Part shown: in pieces, positions 1 through 4,952 of the stretch
Position numbering within the stretch: position 1 is the stretch's first letter
Layout: each line of letters starts with the position of its first letter
Assembly (NCBI GenBank): GCA_945787585.1
Contig: CALZIG010000085.1
Span: 1 to 5,515 of the forward strand
Reading direction: 5' to 3'
Length of the DNA: 5,515 bases
DNA from: an uncultured Gammaproteobacteria bacterium
GTDB taxonomy: Bacteria > Pseudomonadota > Gammaproteobacteria > SZUA-140
Made by a program: the position numbers and the translations under genes
The notes under the pieces: model-generated
The model's input: only the letters and a program-made list of their open reading frames with translations
Databases searched by the model: none
Told to the model about the DNA's origin: nothing

Positions 1-404
1 TCTCGCTGCTACGCGCCGAAGCGCATATTCGTCCACGCCTCGCGTTGATCGGCAACGCCGCGCACGTACTCCATCCGATCGCAGGACAGGGTTTTAACCT
101 CGGCATTCGTGATGTCGCCGCACTGGCGCAGGTCATCGTTGAAGCGCAAGCCAATGACATCGGCACGCTATCGGTACTCAACCAATATGCGCAGTGGCGT
201 CAACACGATCAGGATTGCGTTACCCACCTCACCGATGGACTGGTGCGCATCTTCTCCAACCAGATCACCCCGCTGGTGATCGCGCGCAACAGCGGTCTGC
301 TGGCGATGGATCTACTGCCCCCCCTCAAACGCGCCTTAATGCGCCAGACCATGGGACTGGCCGGCAAACTCCCCAGACTCGCGCGCGGTATTCCACTGCA
401 ATGA
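1..404 (+). CDS. ubiH: UbiH, 2-octaprenyl-6-methoxyphenol hydroxylase, C-terminal part (5' end outside the window)
   Basis: FAD-dependent monooxygenase of the UbiH/UbiF/VisC/COQ6 family. UbiH performs the aerobic C1 hydroxylation of the ubiquinone ring and acts in the soluble Ubi complex. The reading frame is open from base 3 and ends at TGA 402-404, giving about 133 residues, roughly the last third of a protein of about 400 aa. The visible part contains the second FAD-binding motif, read as ALIGNAAHVLHPIAGQGFN, where the usual Asp after Gly is Asn. As I recall, E. coli UbiH also has GNAA here while its paralogues have GDAA, so the Asn supports UbiH over UbiF or UbiI. The helical C-terminus (YAQWR, then LLPPLKRALMRQTMGLAG) is typical. 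An internal TTG at 45 is not the start, because the frame and the homology continue upstream of it. ubiI follows after 13 bases, suggesting one operon. The N-terminal GxGxxG motif and the true start lie outside the window. Confidence 0.9.
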   Translation, partial: SLLRAEAHIRPRLALIGNAAHVLHPIAGQGFNLGIRDVAALAQVIVEAQANDIGTLSVLNQYAQWRQHDQDCVTHLTDGLVRIFSNQITPLVIARNSGLLAMDLLPPLKRALMRQTMGLAGKLPRLARGIPLQ

Positions 405-417
405 TTAATGAGAACAC

Positions 418-1638
418 ATGATGAATGCTGATTATGATGTCGTGATTATCGGTGGCGGCATGGTCGGCAACACGCTCGCCTGCGCGCTGGGGGGGAGCGA
501 TCTCAAGGTGGCGATTATTGAAGCGCGTCCCGCCGAGATAGAATGGCCACCAGAGAGTATCGGCATGCGTGTCTCCGCGATCACCGCAGCATCACAACAG
601 ATCTTCACCGCGCTCGGCGCGTGGGACGCGATGTCTGCGATGCGCATCAGTCCGTTCCGCGAGATGCGAGTGTGGGATGCCGAGGGCAACGGCGCAGTCC
701 ATTTCGACAGCGCCGAGATCGGGCAGGATAAACTCGGCCATATCATCGAAAACCGTGTCATTCAGGCCGCGCTGACCCAACGTGTTACCGCGTTCGACAA
801 TGTTGAACTGCGCTGCCCCGAACAACTCGAAGACCTCGATACCAGCGGCGCACTGGCGCAACTGCAACTCAAGGAAGGCGGCACCATCAGCGCACGGCTG
901 GTGGTCGGAGCCGATGGCGCCAATTCACGCGTACGCCAACACGCTGGCATCGAAACCGATGGCTGGCCCTATCATCAAAGCGGTGTCGTCACCACGATAC
1001 ACACTGAACTGCCACACCAGGAAACCGCGTGGCAACGTTTTATGCCCAACGGACCGCTTGCCTTCCTGCCGCTCAATAACGGCGGCTGCTCAATCGTCTG
1101 GTCAACCACACCAGAACATGCCGATGAACTGCTGGCATTGAGCGACGAGGAATTTCTCATCGCGCTATCACACGCCTCGGAACATCGCCTCGGCAACGTG
1201 ATTGAAGTCGGACAACGCGGCGCGTTCCCCCTCAATCGGCAACACGCCAACACCTACATCGGCAACCACCTGGCATTGATCGGCGATGCCGCCCACACCA
1301 TCCATCCACTCGCCGGACAGGGGGTCAACCTCGGCCTGCTCGACGCCGCTGCGCTCGCCGAAGTACTACTCGATGCGCACGCCAAAGGCAAAGCGATCGG
1401 CGCAACACACATCCTGCGCCGCTATGAACGCTGGCGCAAAGGCGACAACCTGATCATGATGACGGCGATGGATGGCTTCAAAAAACTCTTCGGTAGCGAA
1501 GCACTCTCCCTCAAATGGCTGCGCAACGAAGGGCTCTCAATCACCGACAAACTGCCTGTACTCAAAAATCAGATCATGCTGCATGCGATGGGGTATAAAG
1601 GGGATCTGCCTGCGCTGGCGCGGTATGCGGCCGCATAA
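418..1638 (+). CDS. ubiI: UbiI (VisC), FAD-dependent ubiquinone C5-hydroxylase
   Basis: Complete 406-residue flavoprotein monooxygenase, normal length for the family. UbiI hydroxylates C5 of the octaprenylphenol ring in aerobic ubiquinone synthesis. Three family motifs are present in order: the Rossmann dinucleotide motif IIGGGMVG (residues 10-17), the DG motif VVGADGANSRVR (162-173), and the GD motif ALIGDAAHTIHPLAGQG (286-302) with the canonical Asp at 290. Other stretches closely resemble what I remember of E. coli UbiI: MRVSAITAAS (50-59), LGHIIEN (106-112), and LRRYERWRK followed by MDGFKKLF near the C-terminus. Two adjacent ATGs (418 and 421) are possible starts. The second is 7 bases from a weak GAGA Shine-Dalgarno-like stretch at 410-413 and matches the usual short N-terminus, but 418 is kept as the longest form. 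The position directly after ubiH fits UbiI better than UbiF. No clear terminator follows the stop. Confidence 0.92.
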   Translation: MMNADYDVVIIGGGMVGNTLACALGGSDLKVAIIEARPAEIEWPPESIGMRVSAITAASQQIFTALGAWDAMSAMRISPFREMRVWDAEGNGAVHFDSAEIGQDKLGHIIENRVIQAALTQRVTAFDNVELRCPEQLEDLDTSGALAQLQLKEGGTISARLVVGADGANSRVRQHAGIETDGWPYHQSGVVTTIHTELPHQETAWQRFMPNGPLAFLPLNNGGCSIVWSTTPEHADELLALSDEEFLIALSHASEHRLGNVIEVGQRGAFPLNRQHANTYIGNHLALIGDAAHTIHPLAGQGVNLGLLDAAALAEVLLDAHAKGKAIGATHILRRYERWRKGDNLIMMTAMDGFKKLFGSEALSLKWLRNEGLSITDKLPVLKNQIMLHAMGYKGDLPALARYAAA

Positions 1639-1698
1639 ACATCAGTTATTATTAGAATTTTAAGTGTGAGATACCATTAAAGCGCATATTCCTAGAGT

Positions 1699-1709
1699 TT
1701 ATGACATAA
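1699..1709. repeat. 11-base perfect inverted repeat upstream of the cassette
   Basis: TTATG-A-CATAA is a perfect five-base-arm palindrome about an odd centre, 54 bases before the first cassette ATG. CATAAT at 1705-1710 could also serve as a -10 element, but I found no good -35 partner. It is a possible operator half of the palindrome cluster in this spacer; chance is not excluded in AT-rich DNA. Confidence 0.4.
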
Positions 1710-1713
1710 TTTG

Positions 1714-1727
1714 CCTGCACTTGTAGG
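1714..1727. repeat. Small imperfect hairpin in the ubiI-cassette spacer
   Basis: CCTGC and GTAGG can pair around a four-base ACTT loop, with one G-T wobble in the RNA. The stem shares its last G with the next palindrome. It is too short, and lacks the U-run, to be called a terminator of ubiI. Confidence 0.3.
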
Positions 1728-1737
1728 TTTAGTAAAC
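1727..1737. repeat. Second 11-base perfect inverted repeat upstream of the cassette
   Basis: GTTTA-G-TAAAC is a perfect palindrome with an odd centre, the same architecture as the one at 1699-1709, and the centres lie 28 bases apart. AGTTTA at 1696-1701 and TAAACT at 1733-1738 also form a longer-range inverted pair linking the two. It could be an operator or an RNA leader fold. Confidence 0.4.
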
Positions 1738-1744
1738 TGAGTCC

Positions 1745-1752
1745 TCGTACGA
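1745..1752. repeat. 8-base perfect palindrome next to the first cassette start
   Basis: TCGTACGA is fully self-complementary and ends ten bases before ATG 1763. It overlaps TACGAT (1748-1753), a four-of-six match to a -10 box. If that box were real, transcription would begin almost at the ATG, and a protein bound here would block it. Confidence 0.35.
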
Positions 1753-1758
1753 TACATA

Positions 1759-1764
1759 TATAAT
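1759..1764 (+). promoter_or_regulatory. Possible -10 box overlapping the first cassette start codon
   Basis: TATAAT matches the sigma-70 -10 consensus exactly but covers the first two bases of ATG 1763. The best upstream -35 candidate, CTGAGT at 1737-1742 with a 16-base spacer, matches only three of six. If used, the transcript would start downstream of 1763 and the in-frame ATG at 1787 would be the first available start. Confidence 0.25.
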
Positions 1765-2512
1765 GAATAGTCAATTACCTAAAAAAATGAAGCAAGACGC
1801 CATTGTTGAAGCGCTATTCGAAGTGCGCTTTGACTCGTCTGATATTGGCGAAGTTGTGGTTGGTAGGCTCAATGATATTGGCTCGTGGGCTGACTATCCA
1901 TCAGTCAGGTTGCCACAAGCGGATATTCCAGAGAGAATTCGTTCCGCTGATCCTGCATTCAAATATGTTCCCACAATTGAAAAAACATCGCCCGACAAAA
2001 CCCGCTCCATTCGTATAGGATCGCGTGTGATTTCGTATCATGTATACGAACCATATCCAGGTGGGGATTGCTTTGAAAAAGAACTCAATAACATGGTGGC
2101 ATGCCTTTTTGATAAAATAAAAGACATTCAAATTAACAGACTAGGCTTCCGTTACGTCAATTTCTTAACTGCATCAAAACACGATATAAACGGTTTAAAT
2201 GATTTATCACTGAATCTTTCAGTTGGTGGAGAACAATTAATCGATAATGTGAATTTAGCTTTCATGGAAAATGCAAGTGACAAACATGTCGTAGTAAGTA
2301 AACTTGCCTCACCGCAATTTTTACAGCCAGGAGGCTCTATTCCAACTGATCTTATAGCTGTAATAGATATCGATGTATTTACGCCAGATACATATATTTC
2401 AAATGATATTAGCTCTTTAAATGAATGGATCTCACAAGCAAGGGTTTATGAAAAGGCGAATTTCTTTTCATTTTTCTCAGATGAACTAAAAACTAGTTTA
2501 GTGGAGGAGTAG
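1763..2512 (+). CDS. TIGR04255-family-like protein, first gene of the AT-rich cassette
   Basis: Protein of 249 residues with no signal peptide or membrane segment, so probably cytoplasmic. I recognise it as resembling the sporadically distributed TIGR04255 family, whose function is not established. The cues are the N-terminal LPKKMKQDAIVEALFEVRF (residues 5-23), the central strand INRLGFRYVNFL (124-135), the hydrophobic VIDIDVFT (200-207), and the C-terminal segment with W222, AR (226-227) and EKANFFSFFSDELK (230-243). Length is near the usual 250-270. The start at 1763 keeps the LPKK lead-in, but no Shine-Dalgarno sequence is visible and a second in-frame ATG lies at 1787, directly after a run of seven A. 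G+C is far lower than in ubiI (17/60 at 2161-2220). The last codons carry the ribosome-binding site of the next gene, which begins 6 bases after the stop. I saw no catalytic motif. The family call is from memory and needs a profile search. Confidence 0.75.
   Translation: MNSQLPKKMKQDAIVEALFEVRFDSSDIGEVVVGRLNDIGSWADYPSVRLPQADIPERIRSADPAFKYVPTIEKTSPDKTRSIRIGSRVISYHVYEPYPGGDCFEKELNNMVACLFDKIKDIQINRLGFRYVNFLTASKHDINGLNDLSLNLSVGGEQLIDNVNLAFMENASDKHVVVSKLASPQFLQPGGSIPTDLIAVIDIDVFTPDTYISNDISSLNEWISQARVYEKANFFSFFSDELKTSLVEE
2503..2509 (+). promoter_or_regulatory. Strong Shine-Dalgarno site for the second cassette gene
   Basis: GGAGGAG lies inside the last codons of the first cassette gene, nine bases before ATG 2519. 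It is the only near-consensus ribosome-binding site in the cassette. It fixes the start of the 95-residue protein and suggests that protein may be translated more strongly than the genes on either side. Confidence 0.75.
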
Positions 2513-2518
2513 AGCCTT

Positions 2519-2806
2519 ATGGACATAATGCCCGTCGATGATTATTTGTATTACACGCGTTATAGCACACCAGCAACACTTGTTCAGGAAATGGCTTACC
2601 AAGCATCTGGGGGTAGAAGAGTTCAGCATGCAAGTCCTATTGCTGAAATTACTCATGGAGTACACTTTTCTATTCCGGATACAAATATTCATACCACCAT
2701 ACCTATACAAGATAGATTTCTCACTGCTGAAGAAGATCAAGCTTTATGGCGCGCACTTAGAAGCTCAGCAAAGCTTATTTCAAAAGGTCGTTTGAAAAAT
2801 AAATAA
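2519..2806 (+). CDS. Small hypothetical protein (95 aa), second gene of the cassette
   Basis: I do not recognise this protein. It is small and soluble-looking, with an aromatic N-terminus (DYLYYTRYS, residues 8-16), a polar middle with several His residues, and a C-terminal helix-like segment (AEEDQALWRALRSSAKL, 70-86) ending in a basic tail, KGRLKNK. There is no signal peptide, transmembrane segment or recognisable DNA-binding motif. The gene is credible because it has the best ribosome-binding site of the cassette (GGAGGAG at 2503-2509, nine bases before the ATG), starts 6 bases after the upstream stop, and ends 2 bases before the next start. An alternative ATG at 2528 would remove three residues and is further from the Shine-Dalgarno sequence. 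An overlapping frame at 2538-2795 encodes 85 residues but lacks such a signal. It could be a partner, immunity or antitoxin-like protein of its neighbours; this is inference from size and position only. Confidence 0.72.
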   Translation: MDIMPVDDYLYYTRYSTPATLVQEMAYQASGGRRVQHASPIAEITHGVHFSIPDTNIHTTIPIQDRFLTAEEDQALWRALRSSAKLISKGRLKNK

Positions 2807-2808
2807 CA

Positions 2809-3369
2809 ATGGATGTTACTGATGCCTACAAAGCAGTAACATCAACTGATCATTATGATTATGGGAAGTTCTTCAGCGTAGATACTTCTGGCATATTAGG
2901 TGTTGGGCAAATTTTTGAAGGTATACGCTATCCTGTTTTTGATAAAAATGATGGCTTATTTGATACGGTTGAAGGACTTGTCTACATCCTAACGCACGAA
3001 TGCGACATTTCAACCGAAAACCAAAGGCCATTCAATGACTACTTGATATTGTGCCCAATCTTTTCATTAGAAAACTGCATTAACGAATTAAGTGCTTCCT
3101 TATCCGATGAGCTATTACTGGGCTTTCTTGCTAATCTAGGTGCTGATCGCGTTAGTCGCGTAGTATACATCCCGCCCTTACCAACTTTAGAGTACGGTGG
3201 GATTATGTACTTAAATCAAATCTCCCATACCCATGTAAGTTCATTCAACTATGATGCCGCGACAAGAATAGCCTCCGTAACATCTTATGGATTAAGGATA
3301 ATTGATTATAAGGTTACTAATCACCTTCTTCGACCTAAAACAGCAAATTTACCGCTTATGCAATATTAA
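2809..3369 (+). CDS. Hypothetical protein with a THECD motif, third gene of the cassette
   Basis: Protein of 186 residues, no signal peptide or membrane helix. The most distinctive element is a hydrophobic strand running into LVYILTHECDIS (residues 57-68), followed after a short linker by YLILCPIF (78-85). Further on are a helix-like LSDELLLGFLANLGADRVSR (98-117), VVYIPPLP (118-125), GGIMYLNQISH (130-140), and a C-terminal segment ATRIASVTSYGLRIIDY (151-167). This order resembles a loosely defined set of uncharacterised proteins of about 200 aa with a T/S-x-x-CD motif after a strand, a second strand ending in PV or PI, and a late R-x-A-S-L/V signature. That is recollection, not a search result. 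Cys65 with His63, Glu64 and Asp66 could bind a metal or be catalytic, but nothing here proves it. The start lies 2 bases after the previous stop with no nearby Shine-Dalgarno sequence, so translation is probably coupled. G+C is low (20/60 at 3061-3120). Confidence 0.72.
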   Translation: MDVTDAYKAVTSTDHYDYGKFFSVDTSGILGVGQIFEGIRYPVFDKNDGLFDTVEGLVYILTHECDISTENQRPFNDYLILCPIFSLENCINELSASLSDELLLGFLANLGADRVSRVVYIPPLPTLEYGGIMYLNQISHTHVSSFNYDAATRIASVTSYGLRIIDYKVTNHLLRPKTANLPLMQY

Positions 3370-3380
3370 CAACAAAACAT

Positions 3381-4907
3381 TTACTGTAATCCAATGCTAT
3401 TTCGATGCCGCGCCTGCCGACTCTCCAGACTGCGCTTCGATGAGCGCTTCTGTTGCAGGCTCTGTTGCTCAATCAAAAAGGCGGGCATTGAGCTTAACCC
3501 CGAGGCCTGATGATCTTGCCGCAACACTTCAGTCGCCGCTTCACTGCTGACACCCGCTACCACTGTCAGATAACGGTACAACAACTCAAACAGACGCTTC
3601 AACGCCAGCCGGTGCGTCTGTCCGGTTTCTGCAAACAGCCAGTCACTCAATTGAATAAACCCCTCGAAGGCGTTATCGGCGAGCACGTGTTCCATCGCTT
3701 TTTTAAAGCGACCCGAATTACTGATCATATCCCAGTAGCGGGCGAAACGATTGAGCCGCTGCATGGTGATAAAGTCGATGCGGTCGGTACTGAGGATGTT
3801 GTACGGTGGATTCGGGTTGTAACGCATTGCGTATTCATCGGTATGGCGTACCAGTGGCGTACCGCGTAACCGCTTAAGGATGCCGACCTGTATCTCGTGC
3901 GGATTGATTGCCGCGAGTCTGTTAAAGCCCTGCGCAAAACTGCTGATATCTTCGCCCGGCAGGCCAATGATCAGATCGGCGTGGATATGCGCGTTGCTAT
4001 GGGCACGAATCCACTCGAGGTTCTCCGTACTTTTATCGTTGTCCTGTTTGCGGCTGATCAACGCCTGCACTTCAGGGTTGAAACTTTGAATGCCGATCTC
4101 AAACTGTAACGCCCCTTCGGGGAAGCGCTGGATCATCTCTTTTAGTGCCTCCGGCAGATGGTCGGGGATCAATTCAAAATGGAGAAAGAGATCGTCACTC
4201 ATCCGCTCAAGAAAAAACTCCATGATGCGAATGCTGTCTTTGACCTTTAAATTGAAAGTACGGTCGATAAACTTAAAATGGCGTGCGCCGCGCTCATAAA
4301 GGATTTTCATCTCATCCAGAAACAGCTGCTGGTCGAACGCTTTGGCGCTCTTATCGAGTGCCGAAAGACAGAACTCGCATTTGAACGGACATCCGCGAGA
4401 GGCCTCGACGTAGATCAGGCGATTCGCAATATCTTCATCGCTGTAAAGCCGATAAGGGAGCGCCAGTTCTGATAGTTTAAATGGGATCGCATTGATAATC
4501 TTGCGCGACGGCGCTTTATCGGCAAGCAGTTCACGACAGAGCACCGCGAATTCAAAGTCTGCGGTACCGCAGATCACATAATCGGCGAGTTCAACAATCG
4601 GCTGCTGATCCTGTTCAAAACTGACCTCCGGCCCACCCAGTACGATGATCGTCTCCGGGCTCACCTGTTTCAGCAGCGCGACCAACTGCGTGGTCTGTTC
4701 GATATTCCAGATATAGACACTCAACCCGATAATGCGCGGCTTTTCGAGCAGCAGTTTTTCAGCGACATCAATCGGGCGGGCATCGATGATAAATTCACGG
4801 ATGGCGGTATCCGCTTGCAGCTCGCCCATATTGGCCAGCAGATAACGCAAACCCAAGGAGGAGTGAAAATAACGTGCATTGAGTGTCGCAAGGATAATCG
4901 GTGTCAT
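3381..4907 (-). CDS. B12-binding-domain radical SAM protein (DUF4080-type)
   Basis: Protein of 508 residues from the preferred ATG at 4907-4905. Residues 1 to about 140 form a B12-binding-like Rossmann domain: MTPIILATLNARYFHSSLG, then LGGPEVSFEQD (90-100). The radical SAM core follows with GCPFKCEFC, the CxxxCxxC iron-sulfur motif at Cys173, 177 and 180. Later core elements are FEIGIQSFNPEV (270-281) and HADLIIGLPGE (309-319). Residues from about 345 to 480 (RYWDMISNSGRFKKAM, SDWLF, RLFELLYRYL) match what I recall of DUF4080. The substrate is unknown. The start follows family N-termini; longer in-frame starts exist at ATG 4937 and TTG 4949, none with a good Shine-Dalgarno sequence. The canonical DxHxxG cobalamin ligand motif is not evident. 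The last 29 residues are a Gln/Arg/Ser-rich tail. The gene converges on the cassette with an 11-base gap and diverges from truC. It is a single gene, and its neighbours do not reveal its pathway. Confidence 0.88.
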   Translation of the reverse strand: MTPIILATLNARYFHSSLGLRYLLANMGELQADTAIREFIIDARPIDVAEKLLLEKPRIIGLSVYIWNIEQTTQLVALLKQVSPETIIVLGGPEVSFEQDQQPIVELADYVICGTADFEFAVLCRELLADKAPSRKIINAIPFKLSELALPYRLYSDEDIANRLIYVEASRGCPFKCEFCLSALDKSAKAFDQQLFLDEMKILYERGARHFKFIDRTFNLKVKDSIRIMEFFLERMSDDLFLHFELIPDHLPEALKEMIQRFPEGALQFEIGIQSFNPEVQALISRKQDNDKSTENLEWIRAHSNAHIHADLIIGLPGEDISSFAQGFNRLAAINPHEIQVGILKRLRGTPLVRHTDEYAMRYNPNPPYNILSTDRIDFITMQRLNRFARYWDMISNSGRFKKAMEHVLADNAFEGFIQLSDWLFAETGQTHRLALKRLFELLYRYLTVVAGVSSEAATEVLRQDHQASGLSSMPAFLIEQQSLQQKRSSKRSLESRQARHRNSIGLQ

Positions 4908-4921
4908 TGTGCTATTGTGCC
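4906..4921. repeat. Tandem 8-base repeat at the radical SAM start codon
   Basis: Two adjacent copies, ATTGTGCT (4906-4913) and ATTGTGCC (4914-4921), differ in one base and abut the start codon of the minus-strand radical SAM gene. A run of seven T follows at 4923-4929. The repeat occupies the position where a Shine-Dalgarno sequence would be expected, and none is seen there. Confidence 0.45.
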
Positions 4922-4940
4922 ATTTTTTTAGCGCCATCGC

Positions 4941-4946
4941 GCGAGG
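4941..4946 (+). promoter_or_regulatory. Shine-Dalgarno site that decides the TTG start of truC
   Basis: GCGAGG ends six bases before TTG 4953. With no ATG or GTG available in frame, this site and the match of the following residues to the TruC N-terminus decide the start. On the other strand the same bases lie in the leader, or in an optional N-terminal extension, of the radical SAM gene. Confidence 0.65.
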
Positions 4947-4952
4947 CAAACT

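Noticed and set aside
432..1253. Several open frames opposite or within ubiI (for example 592-867 and 975-1253 minus, 782-1141 plus)
   Set aside because: They overlap a fully supported flavoprotein gene, have Arg/Ser/Cys-rich shadow composition, and lack ribosome-binding signals.
19..1691. Exact 12-base repeat AAGCGCATATTC at 19-30 (inside ubiH) and 1680-1691 (spacer)
   Set aside because: About one 12-base match is expected by chance in a window this size, and the copies do not flank any unit, so it is not treated as an attachment site or target duplication.
1639..1762. Intrinsic terminator for the ubi operon or an integron attC-like site in the spacer
   Set aside because: The only hairpins are short and AT-rich without a U-run, and no attC-like core or inverse-core sequences are visible.
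2538..2795. Alternative 85-aa frame overlapping the second cassette gene
   Set aside because: No Shine-Dalgarno sequence, whereas the 2519 frame has GGAGGAG at good spacing and fits the stop-start packing of the block.
1634..3380. Short matching AAACAT sequences just after ubiI and just after the cassette, considered as insertion target duplications
   Set aside because: Six bases in AT-rich DNA with no terminal inverted repeats and no transposase; indistinguishable from chance.
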